Assembly: GCF_045310675.1 (NCBI RefSeq)
Contig: NZ_JBJHZZ010000008.1
Location: 61,284-125,283 of the forward strand
Direction of reading: 5' to 3'
DNA: 64,000 bases
From: Clostridium_AT stratigraminis
GTDB taxonomy: Bacteria; Bacillota; Clostridia; Clostridiales; Clostridiaceae
A program made the position numbers and the translations under genes. The first letter of the stretch is position 1. Each line of letters begins with the position of its first letter. A model generated the notes under the pieces. That model worked only from the letters and a program-made list of their open reading frames with translations, did no database searches and was not told where the DNA came from. Positions 36,001 to 43,451 of the stretch are shown in pieces.

Positions 36001-36092
36001 TTAGACACTGAACTTGCATAAGGCACTGAGATTGCTGATTTTTTGAAAAATTCCAGTAATCTTCAGCGTTCTCTGTTAAGTTCAGTGTCTAA
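36001..36092. repeat. Long imperfect hairpin after the HelD gene
   Basis: Outer arms TTAGACACTGAACTT and AAGTTCAGTGTCTAA are exact complements; inner arms of about 30 bases pair imperfectly, giving a stem of about 46 bases. It probably terminates HelD and the convergent cyclophilin gene. Part of one arm, CTTCAGCGTTCTCTGT, recurs inverted with one change at 63890-63905. Confidence 0.6.
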
Positions 36093-36118
36093 ATGTTTTT
36101 TAAAGAAAATTTAATTCG

Positions 36119-36766
36119 TTATTTTATTTCCACAGTAACTTTTTTCATTTTTTGTGGAGTAAGAGGTTTATTTTGATCATCTCTTTTTACACTTACTATT
36201 TTATCAACCTCATCAATTCCTTCAGTAACCTTTCCAAAAGCAGCATAGTCTCCATCAAGCTGAGGTGTATCCTTTACCATAATAAAAAACTGGGAACCAG
36301 CAGTATTTGGTTGGTCAGTCCTAGCCATAGAAATAACCCCTCTAGTGTGTTTTAGTGGATTGTTAAAGCCATTACTTGAAAATTCTCCAGGAATAGTATA
36401 TCCAGGTCCACCTGCACCAGTACCTTCGGGGTCTCCGCCTTGAATCATAAAGTCTGGAATTACCCTGTGGAAAGTAAGTCCATCATAAAAGCCCTTCTGA
36501 ACTAGACTAACAAAGTTATCTACAGTTTTAGGAGCTGTGTCAGGGTAGAGTTCTACTTTAATTTTAACTCCATCCTCCATTTCAAAAGTAACTATAGGCT
36601 TCTTGCCACTATATTTACTTTTATAAGCCGCAGTAGTACTGCCTTGATTATTAGTAGCAGCATTTTTTTGGGTATCAGAAGTATTACTTGTAGATTTACC
36701 ACATCCACTTAAAGAGATTATAAAGACTAAGGTGATGGCTGACAATAATAATTTTTTTAATTTCAT
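36119..36766 (-). CDS. Peptidyl-prolyl isomerase, cyclophilin type, lipoprotein
   Basis: 215 residues; ATG after AAGGAGG. The lipoprotein signal ends in LSGC at about residue 22, so it is exposed on the outer face of the membrane. The cyclophilin domain follows: FHRVIPDFMIQGGDPEGTG with the catalytic Arg, the RGVISMARTDQPNTAGSQFFIM block and QLDGDYAAFGKV. It catalyses prolyl cis-trans isomerisation for exported proteins. Key residues are present. Low sequence complexity linker after the Cys. Confidence 0.94.
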   Translation of the reverse strand: MKLKKLLLSAITLVFIISLSGCGKSTSNTSDTQKNAATNNQGSTTAAYKSKYSGKKPIVTFEMEDGVKIKVELYPDTAPKTVDNFVSLVQKGFYDGLTFHRVIPDFMIQGGDPEGTGAGGPGYTIPGEFSSNGFNNPLKHTRGVISMARTDQPNTAGSQFFIMVKDTPQLDGDYAAFGKVTEGIDEVDKIVSVKRDDQNKPLTPQKMKKVTVEIK

Positions 36767-36819
36767 TTGTTTTCCTCCTTGATTTACCTTAAAATAAGGA
36801 TATTTATAATCTATTTATT

Positions 36820-36981
36820 TTAAGCTGTCTTAAAGCCATAGTTTAATTTTCTTTTCTTTATTTTTTGATTATATGGCACAAAATAATCATTAAAATTTAA
36901 CTTTTTCATTAAAATGTCACTTACTTTAACTTTAAAAACATTACTTATTCTTAATCCGGTGTTAAGTTGAAATTTAGCCAT
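36820..36981 (-). CDS. Possible small basic protein
   Basis: 53 residues starting MAKFQLNTGLRISNVFKVKV, ending NYGFKTA; basic (KKIKKRK region). A weak ribosome site (AAGAGATTG) precedes it. It lies between cyclophilin and a phage gene remnant and could be a decayed phage gene, or a chance frame in AT-rich DNA. The rest of 36767-37192 holds nothing recognised except the hairpin at its right end. Confidence 0.3.
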   Translation of the reverse strand: MAKFQLNTGLRISNVFKVKVSDILMKKLNFNDYFVPYNQKIKKRKLNYGFKTA

Positions 36982-37160
36982 CAGTCAATCTCTTTCATTT
37001 TTTCCTTAATTGTTCCATAACAATATTTATTTCACCTATAATTAAATGTAAAGTTTTTATATTATATCATGAAAATATTACATTTAAAATAAAAATAAAA
37101 AAATGGTTTATCACATTAATAGCAATAAGCCTTTTTTTATCAATACTTCACGTGTTTTGA

Positions 37161-37195
37161 TGAATGTATGACTTTTTATTAAAATCATACATTCA
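37161..37195. terminator. Terminator after the XhlA remnant
   Basis: TGAATGTATGA and TCATACATTCA are exact complements around a T- and A-rich loop; it overlaps the stop codon of the remnant. Confidence 0.6.
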
Positions 37196-37424
37196 TTTAA
37201 GACGTAAAGTAAGAATAGTCCCTCCTAATGTTCTCCAAATCCATGTTTGACCATCTGTTATTTTATTTAAGTTTATACTTAATGTGCTTATCTTTTCATC
37301 TTGTACTTCATTTGATTTCACTGCATTATCTAATTTTTCCCTTAGATTGTTATATCCATCAAATTTTAGTTTCTATCCTTACAATACGTTCTAAAATTTC
37401 CTGCATAGTATTGTCCAAACTCAT
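37193..37424 (-). pseudogene. Frameshifted phage XhlA (haemolysin/holin-associated) gene
   Basis: Minus-strand reading from ATG 37424 (after AAGGACGG) gives SLDNTMQEILERIVRIETKI and stops. A one-base shift near the ATTTGATGG sequence continues DGYNNLREKLDNAV, then KISTLSINLNKITDGQTWIW and RTLGGTILTLRLK. Together this is the complete XhlA pattern: short coiled coil, ITDGQTWIWRTL and a C-terminal membrane tail. XhlA is a phage lysis-cassette membrane protein. Intact copies are about 75-90 residues, so a single frameshift and a shortened tail explain the whole sequence. It is the only trace of a prophage here. Confidence 0.8.
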
Positions 37425-37448
37425 CACCGTCCTTTTTAATTAAAAAAA

Positions 37449-37469
37449 TACACCCAATTAATGGGTGTA
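37449..37469 (-). terminator. Terminator of the secreted-protein operon
   Basis: TACACCCA and TGGGTGTA stem; read on the minus strand it is followed by seven T. Confidence 0.85.
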
Positions 37470-37512
37470 CATAGCAAATAATATACCTAATTCAATTTTT
37501 TAATTTATACTA

Positions 37513-38385
37513 TTACCATCCAAATGTTAATCTATATTGCTGGCAGCCTGCTTCAAGTATATCAGTATCTGTACCTGCAAATCCGCCACCCCAGCCTGCA
37601 TTTAGATAGCTTTCTGTTGAATTTAAATAATTGTAAACAACTTCCCATTTATCGTCTCGATATGTAGTTAGGCATAAGTAACCCGAGTCTGATCTAACTC
37701 GATAGTTCCATCGCCTATATTCAAAGCAAACGCTACTATCTATATAATTTGTTATTACTCCACCAGCCACACCTGTACCTGCAGCAATTAATATAGCTGT
37801 TATTGTAACTGGAGCAGTGACAAATCCTACTAATACGCCTATTATTACACCTACAGCTGTTCCAGCAGTAAATGAAAATCTTTTTGCCAATTCTCTCCAA
37901 CTTTTTTCATATTTCCAATACAAATGAGCATTCATCTGGTAATAAGAACTATAATAATCTTTTATAAGTGAATAACCATCTCCATAGTTAACTAAGGGTG
38001 TCACCAAATTACTTGATTGTACTGCATTTGCTGAAATATTAGGTGTTGGTGACATTTTAGTCTTGGTGGTATCTACAGTCTTGATGTGATTACTTATTTT
38101 ATCATGCGTAATATCACCAGAAGATTTGGTTAGAGTAATATCTCCAGAATTATTATTAACAACAACTGTTTGATCTAGTTTGTCATTTATGTATACCTTG
38201 ATTGTTTTAGTGTTGGTGTCACTACTATCTATTGTTGCAGTTGTATCTGAGTTAATTTTTAATGTTTCAATCTTAGAATTTGTTTTTACTGAAGTTGAAT
38301 TTTCCTTAGCAAAAGCCTGCAAAGAAATACTAGTAATTAATGTTAAGCTGATAAAAAAAGATAGAATCTTTTTCGTATTTAACAT
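37513..38385 (-). CDS. Secreted protein with glycine-rich hydrophobic hairpin, candidate toxin or bacteriocin
   Basis: 290 residues from ATG 38385 after GGGGGAG. A signal peptide (FFISLTLITSISLQAFA) with likely cleavage after AFA is followed by a long Ser/Thr/Lys/Asp-rich segment of about 100 residues. A domain with many Tyr/Trp follows, then a Gly/Ala/Val-rich hydrophobic hairpin (TAGTAVGVIIGVLVGFV, TAILIAAGTGVAGGVITN) and a C-terminal domain with three Cys. A secreted protein with a membrane-inserting hairpin is reminiscent of pore-forming bacteriocins, but no family is recognised. It lies 5 bases-scale downstream of a membrane protein gene and under a promoter with paired activator-type boxes. 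Confidence 0.7.
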   Translation of the reverse strand: MLNTKKILSFFISLTLITSISLQAFAKENSTSVKTNSKIETLKINSDTTATIDSSDTNTKTIKVYINDKLDQTVVVNNNSGDITLTKSSGDITHDKISNHIKTVDTTKTKMSPTPNISANAVQSSNLVTPLVNYGDGYSLIKDYYSSYYQMNAHLYWKYEKSWRELAKRFSFTAGTAVGVIIGVLVGFVTAPVTITAILIAAGTGVAGGVITNYIDSSVCFEYRRWNYRVRSDSGYLCLTTYRDDKWEVVYNYLNSTESYLNAGWGGGFAGTDTDILEAGCQQYRLTFGW

Positions 38386-38405
38386 ATGGAGCTCCCCCAA
38401 TATAT

Positions 38406-38858
38406 TTATTTCATTAAATGATATTCGCCATTTATCGGATTAAATATATATACCTTTTCCCCCTCTCTATCATTAGTGTAAATCAAATATGCTTTTCCAA
38501 TAAAATATTTTGGGCTGTTTATCATTTTAATGTTTACCAATAATTTATCCTGTAATTTTAATTCTTTTGCCTGCTCATTTTTTAATATAATATTTTGTGC
38601 TTGTATAAAAGAAAACTGAGGCAAATTGAAATAAAAAGTAAAAAAAACAATTAATAAAAAAATAATATTAAATATTATATGTCTTGTTTTTATACTCCCT
38701 TTATTACTAAGATATAGATTTAGAAATATTAGCATTACAAAAATACCATTAAATAAATACATAGTTATAATTGAATTAAATACAAAAAAGTTTATTATAT
38801 TTAAAACTACAAGTGAAATAACATTAATTAGCAATAAAACAATGATACTTTTTTTCAT
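38406..38858 (-). CDS. Four-helix membrane protein, operon partner of the secreted protein
   Basis: 150 residues; ATG after GGAGGG. About three to four hydrophobic segments fill residues 1-75 (IIVLLLINVISLVVLNIINFFV; MYLFNGIFVMLIFLNLYL; IIFNIIFLLIVFFTFYF), followed by a soluble tail of about 70 residues (KELKLQDKLLVNIKMINS, IYTNDREGEKVYIFNP). Small multi-helix proteins encoded with a secreted toxin are often immunity proteins or transport helpers. That role is inference from position; no family is recognised. Confidence 0.65.
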   Translation of the reverse strand: MKKSIIVLLLINVISLVVLNIINFFVFNSIITMYLFNGIFVMLIFLNLYLSNKGSIKTRHIIFNIIFLLIVFFTFYFNLPQFSFIQAQNIILKNEQAKELKLQDKLLVNIKMINSPKYFIGKAYLIYTNDREGEKVYIFNPINGEYHLMK

Positions 38859-38911
38859 ATTTACCCTCCAATCTTCAAAACAAATAATTATTAGTAATAT
38901 AATGTTAATAT

Positions 38912-38940
38912 AGTATAAATTTTCAATAACAACAGTACAA
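38912..38940 (-). promoter_or_regulatory. Sigma-A promoter of the membrane/secreted-protein operon
   Basis: Read on the minus strand: TTGTAC (38940-38935), 17-bp spacer, TATACT (38917-38912), about 50 bases before the start codon. Confidence 0.65.
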
Positions 38941-38942
38941 TA

Positions 38943-38994
38943 TCGTGAAATGCGCTTATTTAGTCGTAAATAATTTATAATATGTCGTGAAATG
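38943..38994. promoter_or_regulatory. Tandem 10-bp boxes upstream of -35
   Basis: TCGTGAAATG occurs at 38943-38952 and 38985-38994, the same strand, 42 bp apart (four helical turns). The nearer copy begins 3 bp upstream of the -35 of the operon, the position used by activators. On the coding strand they read CATTTCACGA. The HTH-TPR regulator next door is the likely, untested, ligand. The stretch 38995-39464 holds a 13-bp inverted repeat at 39171-39203 (ATTTCAATTAAAT with a 7-base loop) and otherwise no convincing gene. Confidence 0.55.
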
Positions 38995-39464
38995 TGTATT
39001 TTTTATCATAAATGATAGATTTATTGCTTCATACTGAGCCTCCTTAAAATTAAAATATTTCTTGGGTTCCTGCGATTTATTTTTGGTAAGTGTACTATCT
39101 TAATTTCTGTCATTGTAATCCCTAATTAAGGATAAGTATTCTTAAGAATTTTTAATGGGGTTTAAAATATATTTCAATTAAATACCGGCCATTTAATTGA
39201 AATTAAATTATATTTTTCAAAATATTTAGACTTGATGATTTAGCACTGCTAATTTTATGAATATTTTCTAACGATATGAATGATAAATATAATAGCACTA
39301 TTGATGCTTATACATTATTCATTTATAGAGAATTAAAAGTAGAATTTGCTGCTCTATCATGTTCAATCATAACTACTTAGTATGTATGAGTAGTTGAAAT
39401 TATAGTTGCATATAACCACTTATGTAATTTTGTTCCATGACACAATAATAACATAAACAAAATC

Positions 39465-39503
39465 AAAAAGCTACAATATTTAATAAATATTGTAGCTTTT
39501 TGG
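39465..39503 (-). terminator. Terminator of the peptide gene
   Basis: AAAAAGCTACAATATTTA pairs with TAAATATTGTAGCTTTTT, a near-perfect stem immediately after the peptide stop codon at 39516. Confidence 0.85.
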
Positions 39504-39515
39504 TAAACTATATAC

Positions 39516-39656
39516 TTACTTATTTATATGTACTTGTAATGTACCAAGACCAGGCGGATCTTGCTCATTGGGTTGAGCATATGCTAGCAAAAGAGATATA
39601 GCTATCGTTATAACAGAAATCGAAATCCCCATAAACTTAAAAAACCTTTTATTCAT
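39516..39656 (-). CDS. Secreted signalling-peptide precursor, candidate RRNPP pheromone
   Basis: A 46-residue frame, ATG after AGGGGTG, absent from a list of long frames but with its own ribosome site and terminator. It has a basic start (MNKRFFKF), a hydrophobic signal (GISISVITIAISLLLAYA) and a 20-residue C-terminal part, QPNEQDPPGLG followed by TLQVHINK, with a DPPGLG core. Cleavage after the signal and further trimming would give a short peptide. This is the layout of Phr, PapR and clostridial Qsp pheromone precursors. It lies just downstream of, and in the same direction as, an HTH-TPR regulator. No cognate pair is named here. Confidence 0.72.
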   Translation of the reverse strand: MNKRFFKFMGISISVITIAISLLLAYAQPNEQDPPGLGTLQVHINK

Positions 39657-39667
39657 TATTTTCACCC

Positions 39668-39716
39668 CTTAATATAATAGTATCATTATAGCATAAAATG
39701 ACACTATTATATTAAG
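39668..39716. promoter_or_regulatory. 14-bp inverted repeat between regulator and peptide gene
   Basis: CTTAATATAATAGT and ACTATTATATTAAG are exact complements 21 bases apart, overlapping the regulator's stop codon and lying 12 bases ahead of the peptide ribosome site. It could partly terminate regulator transcripts or be an operator or promoter for the peptide gene (it contains TATAAT-like sequence on both strands). Confidence 0.45.
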
Positions 39717-40983
39717 TATTTCGTATCATTTCTAAATATTTTTTCGACATTGTATAGTCATGCTCATTCATATATATTTCAGCTAATTTTGAATATATCT
39801 TTATTAGTTCTGATTTTTTTTCTTTTACATTCAATAATTCAACCAGATGGAGATGTACTCTTTTTACACTTTCAAAATCTTGTTTATAGGAATATATCTC
39901 TGCCAGAATATAATAGGCTGATACTTCCACTTCCATATTAGGATTCTGCTTTATGTGATCTAAGCTCATATTAACAATGTCTTTTGCTTCTGTGAAGTTT
40001 TCCATTTTCAAATATACACGAGCCTTATCGATATAGGTATAAGGTAAATTGTTTTTGTCTATGTCAATTCTTATACGCTCTGCCATCTCAAAATAATTCA
40101 AGCTTGTATCAAAGTTATTCAATTCTGAGTAGATATCACCTAAATTATTGTATATATAGCCTAAAATATCATTATGTTTACCACTACATTGATTAATTAG
40201 TTCATCATAGATTGATATGGCCTTATTAAACATGTTCTTTCTTCGATAGCAATTTGAAATTAGTATTTTTCCATAAGCATAACTTGTAAAATCACCCTTT
40301 TTATCACATATAGAATCATATTCATTTAAATACTTTATAGCTTCATCATAGCGCTCTAATTTTTTATAAGACCTTCCCATGTTATAAACTACTTTCATTT
40401 TAGTAGATAAATCATTATATAATGATGAATAATAATATGCCTTGTTTAAGTAAAATAAAGATTCTAAGTACATTAGCATATTTGTTTTGCAAATGCCCAT
40501 TCTATTATATAAGTAACTAAGAGTTGACATTAACTGAAGCTTTATAGAAATAGTTACTGAACTTAAATAATGTTCAAATGAATAGCCGTAATAGCTTTTT
40601 TGATAAAATATATCACCAAGTAACTTATGGGCTTCTGCCTGAATAGATTCTAGACTAAACTTCTCAGATATATCAAGTATAAGATTTAGTTCCACCAGCG
40701 AAGGGTTTTTTCTGAATTTTTCAATACAATACCTTTCTGCATCTTCAACAGGAGTTCTTTTAAAGTATTCATCATCAATCTTAATTTCTATGCCTATTTT
40801 AGTGGCCTTTTCTATAAACTTGGTTGCTAACACATGAGAAGTTTCACTGGAAACACCTCGTTTATCAACTTCTATTAGACTAATAAGTCCTCTAGTAACA
40901 TTTTTTCCCTGAAGATCATGTTGTTTCATATTAAGCAGCTTTCTCAACTTTTTAACCTTTTGCCCAGAAGTTAGAAATTCCAA
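39712..40983 (-). CDS. HTH-TPR transcriptional regulator, RRNPP-type quorum-sensing receptor
   Basis: 423 residues from TTG 40983, six bases after AAAGGAGTG; the upstream frame start is ahead of the ribosome site. Residues 5-57 form an Xre-type helix-turn-helix (SGQKVKKLRKLLNMKQHDLQ, then VTRGLISLIEVDKR). The rest, about 360 residues, is tandem tetratricopeptide helices, e.g. HKLLGDIFYQKSYYGYSFEHY, AIKYLNEYDSICDKKGDF, YNNLGDIYSELNNFDTSLNYF. This is the architecture of PlcR, NprR, Rgg-like and clostridial Qsr receptors, which bind a re-imported peptide and then DNA. The 46-residue peptide gene follows at once. The family is clear; the peptide and targets are inferred. Confidence 0.88.
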   Translation of the reverse strand: MEFLTSGQKVKKLRKLLNMKQHDLQGKNVTRGLISLIEVDKRGVSSETSHVLATKFIEKATKIGIEIKIDDEYFKRTPVEDAERYCIEKFRKNPSLVELNLILDISEKFSLESIQAEAHKLLGDIFYQKSYYGYSFEHYLSSVTISIKLQLMSTLSYLYNRMGICKTNMLMYLESLFYLNKAYYYSSLYNDLSTKMKVVYNMGRSYKKLERYDEAIKYLNEYDSICDKKGDFTSYAYGKILISNCYRRKNMFNKAISIYDELINQCSGKHNDILGYIYNNLGDIYSELNNFDTSLNYFEMAERIRIDIDKNNLPYTYIDKARVYLKMENFTEAKDIVNMSLDHIKQNPNMEVEVSAYYILAEIYSYKQDFESVKRVHLHLVELLNVKEKKSELIKIYSKLAEIYMNEHDYTMSKKYLEMIRNT

Positions 40984-41293
40984 CTTAGTCACTCCTTTAG
41001 TCAAATTACACAAATTATCATTAATCCGATTATTAATTATTCTTATATAGATAAAAATCCTGCAAATTAATTAAGTTCTCTATAGTTTACAATATTTTAG
41101 CAATAATACAGATTAATTATACCATAAATCCGTCGCTAATATCTGTGGCTATAAAAGGATATAATTTTACTTGTTGAAATAATAGAAAAATAAAATTCCA
41201 CATACATATAACTATAATCTGAAATAATAAGAGGAAATTTGAAATAAATGGTGAATATATATGCTATGCAATTTATTAGGAGTTTAATATTCT

Positions 41294-42646
41294 ATGAGTG
41301 AATTAATTACTAAATTTAAGCTTACCTCAGACCTAAAGAAGATATTTACACTTTCCTGGCCAGTAATGCTGGGAATGATACTGCAAAGCTTGCTTGGAAC
41401 AGTTGATATGATATTTATATCAAGGATTGGAACCAATGAACTTGCAGCAGCCTCCTTAGGACTTACAACAATAAATGTAGTATTTGTATTATCAACCTTG
41501 GTTTCAGCCGGCACAATAGCACTTGTAACTAGAAGCTATGGGGAAGGAAATATGGGGAAAGTAAGCATGTACAGCTCAGAATCCTTTTTGCTTTCGGCCG
41601 TAATTGGAGGAGCACTTAGCATAATATGTTTTGCTTTTACAAAACCTTTGGTAATTTTATTGTATAATCCGGATGCTGTAATTTTGGAATTGTCCTATAA
41701 TTATATATCCATTTTATTTTTAGGTACTATTTTTGTGTTTTTAAATTCAGCTTTGAGAACTATAATGCAGGCCTTGGGGGATACAAAAACACCACTTTAT
41801 GTTTTTGGCGCCTCAAACATACTTAATATGGCATTAGCACCGCTTCTAATTTTTATTTTTAAACTTGGAATTAGGGGAGCAGCACTTGCTGCAGTTTTAT
41901 CTTCAATTTTTTCTTTTATGTTAATTAATTACTATCTAATAAAGAAGCTTTATGAGGGCAGTTTGAAAGTATTTTTAAAAAGTATGAGACTTGAAGCTAA
42001 AAGCAGCATAAAGATATTTAAAATAGGAGGATGGGCTTGTATTCAACAACTTGCAAGACCATTAACAGGAATGCTTATGGTAAGGCTTGTATATGAAGTA
42101 GGAGGAAAGGATGCATCTGCAGGTTTTGGTGCCGGGGGCAATGTATTTAACTATACCTTCATATTTCTTGTAGGACTTTCCACTGCAATAGCCATAATGG
42201 TTGGACAAAGTCTAGGAAGAGGAGATAAGGAAGCTTGTGACAATATAATTAAAGAAGGAATGAGGCTTGCAGTAATAAATATGCTTATATTTGCATTGCC
42301 ATATTTTATTTTTCCTAATTTGATGATGAAATTATTTACAAAGGATTTTAATGTTATAAATGAAGGAGTGCACTATTTAAGAATAGTTTACCTTGGGGTA
42401 ATTTTTGTTATTTTCCCAACCATATATGGTGGAGTATTTCAGGGAGCAGGGGATACATTTCCGCCTATGATTTCATCTATTACTGCAAATGTTATTATGA
42501 AATTGCCTTTAGCGTATTTACTTGCATTAGGTTTTAACATGGGCACAAACGGCGTATGGGCTTCAATTGGATTGTCAGTGGTTATTGAAGCTGTAATAAT
42601 AATTTTTTATTTTAATAAAGGTAAATGGAAGGAGAAAAAGATTTAA
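41294..42646 (+). CDS. MATE-family multidrug/cation efflux transporter
   Basis: 450 residues, ATG after AGGAG. Twelve predicted helices, with the family's opening FTLSWPVMLGMILQSLLGTVDMIFI, repeated in the second half as IGGWACIQQLARPLTGMLMVRL. It exports drugs or metabolites using Na+ or H+. It is followed one base later by an acetyltransferase gene. The 310-bp gap upstream to 40984 contains only an AT-rich region with no clear promoter for the regulator or this gene. Confidence 0.93.
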   Translation: MSELITKFKLTSDLKKIFTLSWPVMLGMILQSLLGTVDMIFISRIGTNELAAASLGLTTINVVFVLSTLVSAGTIALVTRSYGEGNMGKVSMYSSESFLLSAVIGGALSIICFAFTKPLVILLYNPDAVILELSYNYISILFLGTIFVFLNSALRTIMQALGDTKTPLYVFGASNILNMALAPLLIFIFKLGIRGAALAAVLSSIFSFMLINYYLIKKLYEGSLKVFLKSMRLEAKSSIKIFKIGGWACIQQLARPLTGMLMVRLVYEVGGKDASAGFGAGGNVFNYTFIFLVGLSTAIAIMVGQSLGRGDKEACDNIIKEGMRLAVINMLIFALPYFIFPNLMMKLFTKDFNVINEGVHYLRIVYLGVIFVIFPTIYGGVFQGAGDTFPPMISSITANVIMKLPLAYLLALGFNMGTNGVWASIGLSVVIEAVIIIFYFNKGKWKEKKI

Positions 42647-42647
42647 A

Positions 42648-43406
42648 ATGCTAATACTTACGCAAAATTCAAAAGCTATTGTGGATTTCTTAAAAAAGGA
42701 CTTGCTAATAAATTTAAATATTATGGGAATTATTGAAAATGAACCCAAAGCTAAGATATTTGTTGATAATGTGGAAAACCCAAAAGGTATAGTTGTGGAT
42801 AACGGATATTTTCATTACATATATTCTAAGGAAGATAATTTTCTAGAAAAAATAATGGAAAGCTTCAACAAAGATGGATATTATGGATTTTCTGCCATTG
42901 AAAAATCCATAGCTGATAAAATTAAGGATAGATACAAAGTAATAGATTGGGATAACCCTTGTACACTTTACTATCTACCGAAGGAAAATCTTAATTTAGA
43001 AAGTATAAAGAATGAAGTAAGGACAATTGATGTTAAGGATGCTGAAACTATCAATGGTTTTTATGAGTTTCAAGGGCCTGATAGCTTAGAGGAAATAAGA
43101 AAGGATATTTTAGAAAGGCCTTCCTCTGGGGTGTATAAAAATGGAGAATTGGTCTCTTGGGCGGTTACCCATGATGACAATTCCTTAGGTATAATGTATA
43201 CAAAGAAAGAGCATAGAAGGATGGGCTATGCTGAAGATGTTACTGTTGATTTAGCAGCAAAGCATATTTTGCAGGGCAAAATACCCTTTTTACATATAAT
43301 AGAAAGAAACAATATGTCTCCAGGTCTTGCTAAAAAGTGCGGGTTTGAGGAGTGCGGTAAGGTAGTTTGGTTTGGAATTAAAGTAGGAAATCCAAAAGAA
43401 AATTAA
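42648..43406 (+). CDS. GNAT-family N-acetyltransferase
   Basis: 252 residues, beginning one base after the transporter stop, so cotranscribed and probably coupled. The C-terminal half is a GNAT fold: SGVYKNGELVSWAVTH, GIMYTKKEHRRMGYAEDVTVDLAAKHI (the RxxGYA acetyl-CoA site) and NNMSPGLAKKCGFEECG. The N-terminal half (DFLKKDLLINLNIMGII) is a second, degenerate GNAT-like part. The acceptor is unknown; being next to an exporter suggests a shared substrate. Confidence 0.85.
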   Translation: MLILTQNSKAIVDFLKKDLLINLNIMGIIENEPKAKIFVDNVENPKGIVVDNGYFHYIYSKEDNFLEKIMESFNKDGYYGFSAIEKSIADKIKDRYKVIDWDNPCTLYYLPKENLNLESIKNEVRTIDVKDAETINGFYEFQGPDSLEEIRKDILERPSSGVYKNGELVSWAVTHDDNSLGIMYTKKEHRRMGYAEDVTVDLAAKHILQGKIPFLHIIERNNMSPGLAKKCGFEECGKVVWFGIKVGNPKEN

Positions 43407-43411
43407 AATGA

Positions 43412-43446
43412 TGTGGCAGAAAAAATGCTCTTTCTGCCACTTGTCT
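43412..43446. terminator. Bidirectional terminator
   Basis: GTGGCAGAAA and TTTCTGCCAC around ten bases, then TTGTCTT. Confidence 0.8.
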
Positions 43447-43451
43447 TAGGC

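Noticed and set aside
37228..37443. Plus-strand 71-residue hydrophobic frame
   Set aside because: It is the antisense of the XhlA remnant, has no ribosome site, and its hydrophobicity comes from reading the opposite strand.
39276..39380. 34-residue plus-strand frame starting MNDKYNSTIDAYTLF
   Set aside because: No ribosome site or terminator; lies in AT-rich intergenic DNA. Could be a fragment but cannot be supported.
37193..40983. An arbitrium (AimR/AimP) lysogeny system
   Set aside because: Only one decayed phage gene is present, with no integrase, repressor or AimX-like RNA, and the regulator-peptide pair sits beside a secreted-protein operon, which fits quorum sensing better.
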